Below are positions 1 to 12,536 of a stretch of 64,000 nt of DNA, piece by piece. The stretch lies in NCBI GenBank assembly GCA_951802195.1, contig OX637628.1, forward strand, positions 434,001 through 498,000. Direction: 5' to 3'. The first letter of the stretch is position 1; every line of letters begins with the position of its first letter. The notes under the pieces are model-generated. The model was not told the DNA's origin. It made no database searches and saw only the letters and a program-made list of their open reading frames with translations. A program made the position numbers and the translations under genes. Source of the DNA: Tausonia pullulans (taxonomy: Eukaryota; Basidiomycota; Tremellomycetes; Cystofilobasidiales; Mrakiaceae).

Positions 1-174
1 GTCCGCCGTCTTGGGGACCGTCGACGAGATCGGCGGCGGGTCCGAGGAGAGGAGTGAGGAGGGCGACGGCATAGATGCCTTGACGGCCTCCCAGGTTGAG
101 AGCGAACGTGTTGTAGAGGAAAGCGAAGCCGACCGACGCGAAGCAACGGCCGCAACGGAATGAAGGAGAGCCAT
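1..174 (-). CDS. 5' end of a gene with a mitochondrial-type presequence (partial)
   Basis: Reading the minus strand from an ATG at 174 gives 58 codons open to the window edge. The product starts MALLHSVAAVASRRSASLSS, then TTRSLSTWEAVKASM. The first 28 residues have no Asp or Glu, several Arg, and are rich in Ala, Ser and Leu, which is the usual composition of a cleavable mitochondrial targeting sequence. The rest of the gene lies outside the window, so the mature protein cannot be named. The start is the first ATG after a stretch with no obvious coding on this strand. It is divergent from TAF11, with about 575 bp between the two start codons. An intron inside this stretch cannot be excluded. 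Function unknown; probably a nuclear-encoded mitochondrial protein. Confidence 0.5.
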   Translation of the reverse strand, partial: MALLHSVAAVASRRSASLSSTTRSLSTWEAVKASMPSPSSLLSSDPPPISSTVPKTAD

Positions 175-749
175 GGCGGGCGGGAGCAGAGGAGGAAAGA
201 AAGGGTATAGAAAGGAGGCCTCAACGAGACCGAATTTAAGCGGGAAAGCTGGGTGGGGATTGGTCCTAAGGAAGCGAGGCGGGGCGAGAGAAGTCGGTGG
301 TTACTGGGGAGTCGAGGAGAAAAGAGAGCGGCGCGTTCCTCACTGCTGACGCGGAGAGACAGCAAGCGAATAGCAAGCAGAGAGCTTTGAGAGAGGTGAC
401 TTTGATGCCCTCAGTTCATTAGTTCTGGCTCTTACACATTCACACCTATCTGTGTCATTCCTCGCTGCCGTGTGCCACCTCAAAAAAAGGCCAGTTTGCC
501 GTCAAAGTCATCGGAACTCTGGGGGTAGAATGCGCCGATCTCGACCGGCAGCAGAGTCCCATGGCCAGTGAAGCTTTTGCTTCCTGATCCTATTTCCAGG
601 AGTGTTTCGATCTCGTAGAAGTCTCCATTTCAGAGCATGTAAGCCACCGGCTCGGTCGATCTTGGTTGCCTGCCAACCCGACCAGGCGCGTCAGTCGCGT
701 CATCCCACTCCTTGGTTCAACTTCCAACCACGACCACCAGTCCTCTTAC
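175..749. promoter_or_regulatory. Intergenic region between divergent genes
   Basis: About 575 bp between the minus-strand partial gene and TAF11. It must hold both promoters. An in-frame upstream Met-coding ATG at 666 could extend TAF11 by 28 residues, but those residues show no family resemblance. No clear TATA box or named operator was recognised. Confidence 0.4.
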
Positions 750-1860
750 ATGTCCTCCCCAGCGCCTTCAGCGTCCTCCCCCTTCCACTCCGCGTCTCGG
801 TCTCCTTCAGCGGCCCCGAGATCATCTGCCAAGCCCTCTAAGTCGCGCGGCGGCGGTACGGCCAAGAAGCGATCATCGGCTCAGTCTCGAGGGTCGATGC
901 CGCCCCCAGGCCGACGGTCTGTCTCACGCGCTCGATCCGATTCTGCTGAGCTCGTCGCCGCGGACGAGGTCGTTGACTCGGCTGCTGGAGGGGGAGCTGG
1001 AGGTCGGCCCGGCGGGGAGGATGATGAGGACGAGGGCGAGGTCGAGGGTGACGGCATGGAGGAGGCGGGTAAGGGCACAGGTGCAGTCTCGAGGCGGCTA
1101 GAGAAGGTTAAGCTGGACCAGATGTGAGTGTTGTTGGGTTGTCAAACGGAGAGGATGAAGAAGAAAGGAGACCTGCTGTGGGACGCGACTGACGCGTCCG
1201 TTCTCCACCGACCCGTCTACCCCTCGTCCAGGCTTCTCACCCAGCACATGTCGCCAGCCCAGCGAGAACGCTTCGATGCCTGGAAGACAACGACGTTCAC
1301 CAAAGCCCAGATGCGCAAGGTTCGTTCCTGCTTTATGGCACACGCGCGTGTCTGGCTTCGACCTCTGCTCATCTGCTCTCCTCCAGTATATTCAAAATAC
1401 TACCAACTCGACCATCTCGGACGACCTCGCCCAAATTGTCGGTGGTATCGCCAAAGTCTATGTCGGAATGATAATGCAGAAAGGTTTGTGTCACCCCCTC
1501 CCCCCCACCCTCTTCCGGTTCCTCAACCTTATCGTCGAATTACTCAGACTGACTCTCAACCACTCCACTTCTTTGCTTCCAGCGCGGTTCGTCCAAGCTG
1601 AAGATCGCGCAAGCGCTCTCCGTAAACAGCAGCAACAAGGCCTGCCCTTGCCGTCCCCTCCACCAGCTCCCGGGAGCGCGCCCAGCGCTGCTGCCGCCAT
1701 GACTCCCCCACCACCGCCTCCACTCACGTCCACAACACCACTGGGGCCACTCATGCCCGCTCATCTCCGGGAGGCTCAGAGGATGTACGTCACCGAGTCG
1801 AAGGGAGGGGGGCGGAGACCAGGTACCGGATGGGGGAGGACGCCGCTGTTCCGGAAGTGA
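750..1860 (+). CDS. TAF11: TFIID subunit TAF11
   Basis: TAF11 is the TFIID subunit that pairs with TAF13 through histone folds and helps RNA polymerase II initiation in the nucleus. Four exons fit: 750-1123, 1232-1319, 1387-1483 and 1583-1860, giving 278 residues. Residues 1-124 are Ser/Pro/Arg-rich, then strongly acidic. The conserved TAF11 (hTAFII28-like) fold spans exons 2-4: LLTQHMSPAQRERFDAWK, then FTKAQMRKYIQNTTNSTISD, then LAQIVGGIAKVYVGMIMQKA and, after a Gln/Pro-rich insert, PLMPAHLREAQRMYV. This matches the human pattern (F-K-A-I-R-LIQ ... GI-KVFVGE ... PLQPKHMREA). The Pro/Gln-rich insertion of roughly 60 residues between the histone-fold alpha2/alpha3 part and the PLMPAHLREA segment is longer than in most homologues. 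The start at 750 is chosen over 666 because the upstream residues look like translated leader. Confidence 0.86.
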
Positions 1861-4800
1861 GGCCGGCGGGTGGTTTGAGTGGATCGACTTGGGACTTCAT
1901 GACGCGACGACTTTTCTCCTTACCTGTGCCGTCTAGACGATAATTCTCTATGATCGCAAAACGTTAGAGTGTCACATCAAACAGACGGGTCTTCAAAACG
2001 AACGGCTCTCTAAAAGGAAAGCTCTGAAGTGTCGATGGCTCAATTGAAAGAGATCCTTGAGACGCACTTGGCATGGATAGAACTATAAGGACGACAGCAA
2101 AAAGCGGTTGCTCCGTGACTTAGATGGTGACCACATGCGTCGGCTTTCGGGAAGATGAGGGGTGTATAAGTAGGGTACGGGGAAGCAGTCGTGCCCGTTG
2201 TGCTCCTCAGCAGTCATTCGAAGAACTCTTGCTCGGCGACGCACGCAAGACAAAGAGGAGGAGATAGTTATTGAAACACTGAATGCCAGGCACTGTAATA
2301 GATGTGCTCCTGCACGCGATTGTATTACATGCTTGCGCGTTGCCTCGACACACACCAGAGAGAGGCCCTGAGTTGCTTCGCAGTGCTCGGATCTGCGCGC
2401 GAGAGCTGTGGCTTTCTCAGAGCAGCCGCTTCGCCGACTGGATCCTCAACTTGGCTCAAGATGTCATGTCGTAGTGAGCTCAGACTGTGATTCACCTCAC
2501 TTCGGTCTTCACTCGCCCCAAGTTCAACCCTCTGAGTCCATTGGAATCACCATCCGGCCGGGCGAGATGTCCACATGGGTCTCTAACACATGCGAAGAGC
2601 CTGGACTCTTTCAAATGGCAAGATCAGAGCTCCTCGCGTGGCCAACACGGAGGGATCGGCAAAGCGGCTGTCTGATCATCCTCGGCCTTGTTTCGGATAG
2701 ATGTCGAACTGCCAAGCTGAGGCTATCTTCGTCATTGGTCAAATCAGAGAGTGACGATGATCCGTTTCACTCCAGGAGGAGGCCTGGGTCTGTCTGTCTC
2801 CGTCGCCCGCCGTCTCATCCATCATCCCCACATGAAACTCGGCGGAGTCAAAGTTGGGTTGTACTCAGACAGACGTACGTACGTCTTCCTCTCCAATCTT
2901 CGCCGTCGATGTTGTCGGTCCCCTCTTTTGCCCAACAGCGGGCGGTGTCTGAAGCTCCCCTGCCGACAGGTTCACCCCACGTGAACGCCCACCCCTCCGT
3001 CAGTGATCGACTCCAGGACCAGAAGAGAGGCACGAATGCCGGACGCTGGTCGTGTGACTTTCAAAGGTTTGTGATTGGATGAAGAGGATACTGATCCGTA
3101 AACTCCGGCAGCTTGACTGGCCGACTACCTCCAGCCGCAGACGCGTAGTTCAAGGGCCCTCTGCCTACATCCCGTTCCATTCCGTTTCATCACTTGAGAT
3201 ATCGCCGCACATATCAGCTTGCTAGAGTTGAAGCATTCGAGAACGAGTACCCTAGTATAAAACCTGATCTAGTAGAGAGAGCAACAGGCACACGACCGAC
3301 CAGCCTGGTGGTCTGCTGTGTGGAGTCGTGCCGGCAGGCCCCACGCGTTTCCCCTCCCTTCCATTCATCTACACGGCCACACGACGGCATCAGTTTCAGC
3401 AAAGTCAGAGCAGTTCTTGCCACGAAAAGTTCACTCATTCTCTGTTCATCTCGCGGCCGCCTGTGAGCACAATGTTGCCCTCACTCCTTGTCAGACCTGC
3501 CGGTTGGAACCGAATCAAACGCGCGTGCCTGTCCTGTGGGTGAGTTTTTCGTCGTGGTTCGCTCGCTCTCATCTGCTCTCTCGTGTGAAGATGCTCGCTC
3601 ACTTCGTCGTTCATTGGCAAGTCATTTGCCGGGCGGGAAAGGGGTTCCCATCGGAAATTACACGTCAGAAGTAAGAAGAGGAAGTCACCACCACAACTCA
3701 AAGACTGTGGAGAGCTGGTTCCGGCAGAGGGCGGCTCATGTTCTCTCTGATCGAAATCTGCGCTGGGGAGGGGGGAGGGGGGATGGGGCGTGGGGAGTGA
3801 TTTGTGCACATACACACCATTCATCTCCGCAATCCCCCGTTGGCCTGGTGTGGAGCACGAGAGGGAGCCCCGATGGAGCACATTCATGAGTCCGGGAAGG
3901 GGAGCCTCTCAGGCGAGGGGTTCACTGGAGCCTTTCGACCTCCTGATCTCTCCTCTCTTGGCTTCCTATCGAAGATAGAGGATCGCATGAGGTTGAGGGG
4001 GAGAGAGGGAGAGTATTCAAAGGGTGACGGCTGAAGACGCTGAGGAAGGGGCAGATCAGAGCTTGACCTTAGACCATGCCTACCCTTTCGGCAAGCGGGG
4101 GGAAACATACTCAAATAAGAGAAAAGTGTTGCTGCGCTGCCCTTTCATCCCCACTTCCCGCGTTCGCAAGACCTCGGCTGGTTCTATTCACCATCGTCAT
4201 GGCGAGCACGAGGTTATTAGGCCACAACGCCAAGAGCGCGGGTTGATTCGCATCCCATTGGTGGACAAAGCTTCCTGGCGAGCTGAGTTGTCAAGTCGTA
4301 TGGATGAGTCAAATTGTACACATGTGAGCGACATCAACCCTCCCTGCCTCCGGCTCGTCTCTGACTTTCTTGATCCCTCTGATCTCTCCGATCTCTTCTT
4401 CCTGCTCTTAGTCTCTCGCCCCACCTGACGGCACAGCGGCCGTCGAATCAAGCAGGCTGCGCGTCGCGCCGAGTTGGCCCACTCCCTTTCCGAAGGGACC
4501 CGTCGGTGGGACCGGACAGGCAAGGATGCCACCCGTTGGCAGGCCAGGATCCCGTGTCGCTCTCGGAAGGACCTAACGTGTGACCTCACGAGCGGCCCGC
4601 CAGGGTCGACGAGGGAAATAAGAAGAGACCGGCCTACACGGACTTGGCTCTGTATTTTAAGAGCAAGGGGGGGCCAACCCCTGGTGCAAGCGATCGCCGC
4701 CCCTCCTCGCGTGCGCCTCGTAGAGAGGAGGCGTGGCAGGCGGGGAGGTGCAAGAGAGGAGCTAAAGACGTAGCCAAGAGGGAGCGCTGGGGAAGATGAA

Positions 4801-5466
4801 AGCGCGGCCCAAAAGGGGAAGGACAACACTGCAGACAGCAAAAGAAGACAGGAAGGAAGCTCATTCCCATAAAAGACAAAGAGGCGCGCGCCTGTTGCTG
4901 CTCCTTGGTCCCGCCCTCTGGAATCTCCCTTTGGACGAAGCGCACGCCCTCTGCTCGCTGCTGTCCCCCGCGCGCTCCACCCTGCTCCCCCTTTTTGCTC
5001 AGTCAGCCGAAGTGGAGGGCCAGAGGGTCCACCGGGAGGGCGCTGAGACTCGGAAACGAGGGGCAGGCTCGCATTGCGGGGTAGCTTGTTTCGCGCCTCT
5101 ATTTGATTCCTTCTTTGGGCCGTTTCCGTAGTCCCTCCCACGCGTGCTTTGCCCCTCTCTCCTGTCGACCGGGCGGGGAAGGGACAGCTCGGGGGCGGGG
5201 GCGTTTAAGGCGGAGGGGTCCGGCGACGTGGGGCCTCCTCCTTGTCCCGGCCGGGCTTCGCTCTCTCCGCTCGTACGCTCCTTTCCTTCTCCCTCCGACC
5301 GCCTCACCCGCCAGCCAGGGAAGTCGACCGACCAACCAACCGCCACCCGCCCCTTTCCCGCCCCGTCTTCGCACCCAGCCTCCATCTTCCTCTCTCTCTT
5401 CTCTCTTCGCTCTCCCCCCGTCGCCCTCCGCCGCCCTTGCCCTTCTCACCCGCGCACACAATCACA
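1861..5466. other. Gene-poor intergenic stretch
   Basis: About 3.6 kb between TAF11 and the FYVE gene. It contains several open frames of 60-314 codons on both strands (the longest is minus 4197-5141), but none shows a recognisable domain, a splice-supported continuation or a convincing start context. The last 300 bp before 5467 are CT-rich, as expected of a fungal leader. It most likely holds the TAF11 terminator and a long promoter/5' leader of the FYVE gene; a short unannotated transcript cannot be excluded. Confidence 0.4.
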
Positions 5467-7331
5467 ATGGCGCTTCTCTCAACCGCGAAACCCGCCAGGC
5501 TCTCGCCGCAGAGCTCGACAGTCGTCTGCCCTAGCGAGACGGAGCAGCAGCGGGCCGGCGTACGCGCCGTCGTTCCCGAGGCGGGCTCACTCGAGGCCCG
5601 CCGGCGGGCTCGGGTCGAGTCGCGGAATGGTGAGTCTCTTGTCTCTGTGTCTCGATGTGTGGGCTGTCGTGTGTGTGTGCGAGGACGAATGGCGAGCGGG
5701 CGAGTGCAGTGGCGGTGAGACGCCCGCCGCGTGTTCGGGGGCGACCCCGACAGAGGCAGGGGCAGGGAAGCCTCTGGCTCTCTCTCTCGCGCCCTCTCCT
5801 CTCCCTCTCCTCTCCTTTCCTCTGGCCATCTGCAGCCAGTCACCGACTGGCTGTAGCCGTGTGCCTCCAGCGCAGCCCGGTGGTTGGCTAGTCCCGTTCG
5901 CCCCTCGCCTCCACCCTCCATCCATCCACCCACGCTCTCCACTCCGCCGGAGACTCCTCATCAGCGGCATGACCGATCCTCTGGACACAAGAGTCACCCG
6001 CTGACTGAACTCTCTTTCGCCCCACCCTCACTTCAACTCACAGCGTCGCCCAACCCTTCACCTCCACTTGTGACGCCCTCGCTCGAATCGTCCATGTCGT
6101 CGTTTTCCTCGGCATCGTCGCTCTGCTCGACTGTCGTCGTCCAGCTCGAGGATCGCCGGGCCGCGCTTCCCAAGGACCTCTGGAAGGAGGATGCCAATGC
6201 CGATGAATGCGACCGGGAGGGTTGCCACGTCCGCTTCGGCACCTTCGCTAGGCGGCATCACTGCCGAAAGTAAGTCGTCGCTCGAGTGGGTCGGGTGTAG
6301 CGCGCGCGTGCTGACCAACGTCGTCCTTTCTCCCTCTTGCCCATAGGTGCGGTCTCGTCTTCTGCTCCGAGTGCTCCTCCATGTCCTTCCCTCTCCTCTA
6401 TCCTACTCTCTCCGCCCGGACATCGCTTTCGCGGTCCTCGTCCATCTCCTCCACTCAGTCGTCGTCCAATGCCGCCGCCTCGTCCTCGTCGTCTTCTGTT
6501 CCCTCCACCGCTCAACCGAGCGGCAGCATTCACAACACCACCGCTTCGTCTTCGTCCTCGTCGTCCTCTTCCACAACCTCCCCGCCCGCACCGACGCACC
6601 CTGTCCCGTCTCGCGTGTGCGTCGATTGCCACCGCTTTTTGACGGCGCCTCCTCCTTCGCGGCCTTCGCTTTCCCGACGGTCGTCCTCGTGTCGCACCAC
6701 CACCGCCTCCTCCTCCTCGACCTCGCCCTCCCTTGCTCTCGTCGCCTCCCCTTCGTCGCCCCCTCTAGCCAATGCCTCGACGACGGCCGGTAACACCGGC
6801 TCCGGCGGCTGCCGCCAGCGGTCATCCCCTCCCTCGCGCAACTCTTCGCACGTCTCGCTCGCCGCTGCCTTCGCTGCGGGCGGTTCTTCAACCGCCCTGA
6901 GGTCGCCGGGCCTCTACGAGCCTTGGATGGACGGCCCGCTCGCCGAGTTTCCGCTCGCATACCCGAGACGGGAGGCGAGAGGTGTGTGGCAGGCCCCGAG
7001 CATCAAGCGGGCGAGCTCTGTTCTTGTCCGGGGCGAGGAGCACGACGAGTCCGAGTCGTCGGCTTCGACGTCGGGCATCTCTCGTGAGTTGGGCTTCCTC
7101 CCGGGCTCTTTCCACTGAAATGGAGTTCAATTTTCTGACTCAAAAACTCATTTTCTTCTTTCTCGGCTTGCAGAGCGCATGTCGACCTCACCACGCTCCC
7201 CAAGTGAGGACTATCCCGTCGGAGAGGACGACATACCTCGAGGCCGGGGCCTCGCCCTCGCCGACCGACGAGACGGTGCCTACGTCGCTGCGACGCATGC
7301 CAACGGCAACCCGGAGCTTGCCACGTTCTGA
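5467..7331 (+). CDS. FYVE zinc-finger protein with Ser-rich insertion
   Basis: FYVE fingers bind phosphatidylinositol 3-phosphate on endosomal and vacuolar membranes. Four exons fit: 5467-5629, 6044-6269, 6347-7083 and 7174-7331, giving 427 residues; the start has a good context (acaATGg). The finger begins in exon 2 with DLWKEDANADECDREGC and continues as FARRHHCRKCG across the exon 2/3 junction, then LVFCSECSS. The RxHHCRxCG core is diagnostic. The first ligand pair is C-x4-C. The last ligand pair, RVCVDC, comes only after about 70 Ser/Thr-rich residues, where a normal FYVE has roughly 20-25. The remaining C-terminal part is low complexity with acidic patches. No second lipid-binding or catalytic domain was seen, so the role (endosomal adaptor or trafficking) is inferred from the finger alone. 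Confidence 0.75.
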
Positions 7332-7894
7332 GCAGTATTCGTTCTATCGTGTCATCATCATCTTTCTTGCGTCGTCCATCCATTTTTCTAGCTCTTTCCT
7401 ATCGGTCTCGCATCTCATTCATCTCATACCTCTCTCTACTCCTTCATATCCGTCCTATCTTCACTTCTCTTGCTCTGCTTACTTGCTCTCTCTCTCTTTT
7501 TCTCCTCATTATTATTCCCCTTCTCATCTCTTCTCTCGCTTTTTTTTTTTTTACCCAATTTGCTTTCTCTGCTCCCCGTCCGGCGCCCTCTTACTAAGAG
7601 GCCAGTTATTAGATTGCGTTCGCTTTTCCTATCGAATCCCATTCCTCATCTCCTGCTCTTCGAGAACGAGGGCAAGCATGCACGATGCTAGCTCCCCGGG
7701 CACACCTCGTCCTCGGTCCACCGCGTCAGCCCAGCGAGCCAAACGTGGCTAGCCGGAGAGGCGAGAAGGTAGCGCGCCAGAGGAACGGACGGGCGGCAGG
7801 GCAGCAACGCTCAGGCGCGCGATCTCGCCGCTGACCCCTCCCCCACTCTCTCTTTCTCAACCATCATCCATCCTCCCCCCTTCTCACCTCCACC
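7332..7894. promoter_or_regulatory. Intergenic region, CT-rich
   Basis: About 560 bp between the FYVE gene and YPP1. The stretch 7430-7600 is strongly pyrimidine-rich with a run of T around 7541-7552. It should contain the FYVE terminator and the YPP1 promoter and leader. No gene was recognised. Confidence 0.4.
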
Positions 7895-10800
7895 ATGGAG
7901 AAGCAGCAGCTCTCCGCCGCCGCTCCTCTCTCCGAGAAGGCACCTCTTCCCCCAGCATCGACCCACAGGTCGTCCGCCGGGCCAGCCAACGACAAAGCCC
8001 GGCACTACATCCGCCAGCTCGACGCCGCCCTCGCCTCCGGCGCGTGGGCTGAGGCGTCGCCGGGGCGGAGCCCGAAGGCTGAGGACCTGCCGTGGGCAGA
8101 GCTGGTGAGGAAGTGGGAGAAGCATGTTGGTGGCCAGGGTGAGTCTCGAGTCTCTTCTCGCTCTGTGCTTGCGTGGGTGACGAGATGGACGGGCGGGCTG
8201 GGCGAGGAGGGGCGAGACCATAGGAGGAAGGGAAGGGGGGGGGGGGGGGGAAGGGACATCATCCGTAAGGGGAGAGGGTCGAGCGAGTTGACCGGGAGAG
8301 GTGCGAGTCCCTCGTCCTCTCTCGCTCTTCACAGGACATTCCCTTCAGTCGAACTGGGCTGCATCGTCAGGCAAATACGAGACTGTCTCGCCAGACGCGA
8401 GCGAACGGCAGCGGGCGGAAGTGGCAACGTGCAAACGAACGCGTCTCCCTGACCACCTCCCTCTCGTCATCACCATCCAGCCGGAGCCCTCGCCCTCCTT
8501 CTTCGAACGCTCTCCCTCTACCTCGTCCCCTCCTCGCCCCTCCCCTCGCTCGCAGAGCTCGCTCGCTCTCAGTCCTCCACCAGCCACAGTCACTCGCACA
8601 CCCTCTCCCGACCGCACATCCACACCAGGCACCCGACTCCGCCGCACTTCTTGCCCGCGACCAACATCACCGCTCGGGACCTCGATGGCGATGATGAGGA
8701 GAGCGAAAACGATGGGCTGACGCCGAGGAGCGTCAAGCCGGTGGTCAAGGGATGGGCAAGCTTGAGAGTCGAGCCGGGGAGGGAGAGGGACGTTGAGGAC
8801 GGGCTCAAGGAGGTTCAGGAGATCGCGCGAAAGGCGTGGTCGGGCAGCGGCAAGCAAGTACGTTCCATATCTATCTTTCTCTATCTTTCTCTCTGTGCTC
8901 TTCTCCATCTTCATCTTGTCCCATGGCTCTCGGCTTGAGACGGGACGAAAGGGGGGAAGGAGGTCGGGGGCGACGCGCGGTCAATGCGATCGCGAACCGA
9001 TGGATGGACCTGATGGTGGACGTGTTGGCTGACAATGAATGCGCACACAACACCCTCCTCCCTTCCAGTCTGCTCTTCGCGTCGAAGCGTTCTACCTCCT
9101 CGCCCTCGGGAGGTATGATCAGTGCATCGAGATCTCAGCGCTGGCCAAGGCGGCGTCATCCGCTGCCGCTGCCTCTGATAGCGAGGCTGCCTTCATCGAG
9201 GTTGTGCGGGCCACTGTCGTCGAAGGTGAGATACACTTGTTTCTATGATACTTTCTCGCTCCCCGATCGCTGATGTCTCAGTCTGTCGTGCATGCAGGCA
9301 TAGCCCGCGAGCTCTCAAATCCGGCCAACCCCGAGGCGGCGCTCGCATGCTACCAGTCGGCGATCGAGCATCTCATCACCCGGCCTGCCTTTACTCCTCC
9401 GTCTCCCCCTCTTGCTGCCTCTCCCACCGCTACCGACCCAGTCGCGACGACTCGCGACTTTACGGCCCACCGCGAGACCTGGCGATGGGTCGAGTACGCC
9501 CTCTACCGGGGGTCCCTCCTCGCTCTCACCACGACCGCCAACCCCACCTCCACTTCCGCCCCTACCATCGAGGGCAGCGCCTTCAACGTCGTGCCCTCGA
9601 CGGCAGCCCGCTGGATCAAGACCTACATGCTCTACGAACCCTTCTGGCCCGGCTGGTTCCGACCCACTCGGCGCGCCCTTCTTCTGCGATTGCACCTCCG
9701 CGTTCTGGCGCTCGCTTCGCGCGCTAGTCCCCCGCCTCTTCCGCTCGTCGGAGGTGTTAGTGCTTCTGCCTCTGCCGTCTCCGCCACGGATGCGAAAGCC
9801 ACGGAGCGACTGTGGGACGACGAGGTGGACCGATCCGTCAGGCGCGGAGTGGCGGCCCTCGCTAGCTCAGGGAGGGCATTCCCCAAGGCGGGCGAACGTC
9901 GAGTCGACGTCGAGGAATTTGTGGCCTCGGCCGTGGCGCTCTGGGAGCGGCGCTCCGCAAATGCTTCCCCCGGAGGCGACGTCGCGGGAGAGGGAGGTGC
10001 GGCCCAGCAGCTCGTCAAGATCCTCTGGTGGGCCACGACGCAGACGTTCAACTCGCAGCCTGTGCTAAGACATCTCACTCGCTTGCTGACGGTGGCGGGG
10101 TCCCCCGTCGCGGACGCGAGGCGAACGTTCGAGCTTTACGTCGGACTCGTCGAGAAGGCGAGGGAGACGGCGGAGGGCGACGCAACCCCGGTGTCGGTCG
10201 AGGATGGGGTTGAGGCGGAGCCTAAGGAGATCGCGGTTATCGAGAGCGATGATGATCGGACTTTTGTGGAGGCATTGGTGTTTGGGGCAAGGTTGATGGG
10301 TGGAAGAGAGGGCCAGGATCCAAAGGAAGGGCTGACGGTGTTGGCAAAGGCGGAGGACATTCTCGGAAAGAGTCGGAGTAGGGATATTAAGGAGGACAAG
10401 GAGCTCAGGGCGAGAATCGAGGGCGCCAAGGGACTGCTCAAGATGGCGCTTGTGGCGAGGGGTGCGTGTGTGCTAGTCAGTCTTCGTAGCGAACACCCTG
10501 CTGATATTTTTCCTCACCCTGCAGAGTACAATCCGCTCAACCGACCCCAGCTCCAGTCGGACGCCCTTCTCCACCTTACCACAGCGACAACTCTCTCCCC
10601 CTCTTCATCGATCGCATTCTACGACCTCGCCTACGCCCAGGCGGAATGCCGTGAGATCGACGCCTCGACGCTCGCTATTCGGTCGGCGCTCGAACTCGAC
10701 CCGGGAAACGTCTATGGTTGGCATCTGCTCACGTTACTCCTCACGGCGAAGGGCCAATGGGAGGACGCCGCAAGGGTCGCGGAGATTGGGCTCGAGTCGT

Positions 10801-12536
10801 GGGATGACGAGGGCGAGGACGTCGCCAATGACGGCCGGGATGTCGATGGCGAGGCCAGCATCATCAAGAAGGACTTCGCCTCTGCTGCCACTACGACCTC
10901 AACATCCGCGAGCAGCCGCCCAGCCCCGCAGCACCTCCGAAGGGCGACCTCGACCGCCTTCGCTGCTACTGCCTCTCAACCGGTGCAGTCCTTCCTCACG
11001 GCGGACCACCAACTCCCTTCCGCTTCGTTGCTCCTCATCTCGACCCCGCGCCTGCAGCCGACCAAGGCTGAGCGACTCGAGGCTGTCCTCCAGCTCCGGA
11101 TGACACAAACGGCCATCCTTGAGCGACTTGAGGGCCCTGAGGCCGCGCTCGCTCTTCAGCAGGAACTTTTTGCCTTCTTCTCTGCCAGGTGCGGTCCTCC
11201 CGCTGGAGCTGATGCAAAGACGACAACGAACGCTGGAGGAACGAGGCCCGTCAGCGTCGCGGGCACGGCGGTTAGCTCTGTTCGTGGAGGAAACATCGTC
11301 AGTGGCCGCCATAAGGTTGAGTTTGGAACGGGGACGACAGGGAGGCTGGAGTTTGATGGCGACTTCAGCCGGAGCGGAACCATCAGGACTAACGGCTCCA
11401 GCCTCGACGACGGGCTCGCGGCACCGCTCATCGCCGTCAGCCCACCAGAGGCGGCGGCAGCGTCGTCGTCGCGGTCGCCTGCTCTTCCGACCCTCGCGAT
11501 CCGCGTCGACTCGCCGAACGGCTCCATCGTGCCCTCGGCGTCGACGTCGCCCTCTGCATCGGCCTCTTCTTCGGACGTCTCCGAGTACGGTCGCGGTGGT
11601 GTCGACGGCGCGGGCTCGTCGTCCCGACACAAGCAGCGCTTCCTTCCTCGACACCTCCAGCTTCCCAGCGGGGCCAGCGGCAGTCACCACCACCGCGGGC
11701 TCGGCCGGTCCGCCTCCTTCACGCAAATCCATCTGTCTCGTCGATCCCAGATTTCGCTCGCGCCCTCCCCAGACGACGGCACTGGCGACCCCGACCAGAG
11801 AACCTCTCGCCGACTGTTCTCCAACGCCTCGTCGATCCACTCTCGGTCCCGACGAGGGTCACCGGCCGGCTCGAGGGCACCCTCCCCTCCGCCCCCTCCA
11901 CCGGAGACAACGACGCCGCCGGACGCAGGCAACGAGGTAGCGGAGGCCTCAGCGGCGGCTGCTGCCGCGGCTCCGGGGACAATGCCAACACGTTCTTTCC
12001 GGACGGCGCGCGAGACGCGGCTGCTCTGCCAGCTCTGGCTTATGAGCGCCGCAACGTTCCGCCGGGCCGGAAAGCTCGAGCAGTGTTTGGGCGCGATCCA
12101 GGAGGCCGAAGTTCTCGACCCGACGTACTCGGAGGTCTGGGTCCAGCTCGGTCTCTACCACGAGATCGTCTCCCCGCCGTCTCCTTTGTCTTCGTCCGAG
12201 GCGTCAGCGACGACAACGACGACAGCCGAATCTGAAGCCCACGCGGCGTTCACCAAGGCTCTCGTTCTTCATCCGCTCTCTATCCCCGCGACCGTCCACC
12301 TTGCCCGGCTCGAGCTTCTTACGCCTCGATCCCTCGCGCTCGCTCACGGCCTCCTCAATGGACTCACGCAGGGCGTCGGCTGGGACTGTCCCGAGGCGTG
12401 GTTCTTCCTTGCGAGGACGTGCGAGCGACAGGGTGGGAGGGAGGCGAGGGTCCGGGAGTGCTTGCTGTTCGCGAAGAAGCTCGAGGAGGGGAGGTGCGTC
12501 CGTCCCGTTGGAGAGGCACTCGAGCGATGGATCTGA
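7895..12536 (+). CDS. YPP1: Ypp1/TTC7-like TPR scaffold of the PI4-kinase complex
   Basis: Ypp1 (TTC7 in animals) is a TPR scaffold that, with Efr3, holds PI4-kinase Stt4 at the plasma membrane. Proposed exons are 7895-8138, 8335-8442, 8556-8857, 9069-9225, 9298-10461 and 10525-12536 (1,328 residues). Exon 4 encodes a clear repeat (SALRVEAFYLLALGRYDQCI). The C-terminal half carries TPRs such as SSIAFYDLAYAQAECREIDA and AFTKALVLHPLSIPATVHLA, ending in EALERWI as in fungal Ypp1 proteins. The piece 10462-10524 (63 nt, in frame) has a GTGCGT donor and GCAG acceptor and is treated as an intron. About 300 residues between the TPR blocks are Ser/Ala-rich. The weak point is exon 2: its donor (GTCTCC at 8443) is poor, and a direct 8138-to-8556 splice with a 417-nt intron also keeps frame. 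Confidence 0.75.

Noticed and set aside
2408-3082. 224-codon plus-strand frame
   Set aside because: No domain or family resemblance, and no splice or promoter support.
4197-5141. 314-codon open frame on the minus strand in the 3.6 kb gap
   Set aside because: No recognisable domain, Arg/Ser-rich composition, overlapping open frames on both strands. In GC-rich DNA such frames arise by chance.
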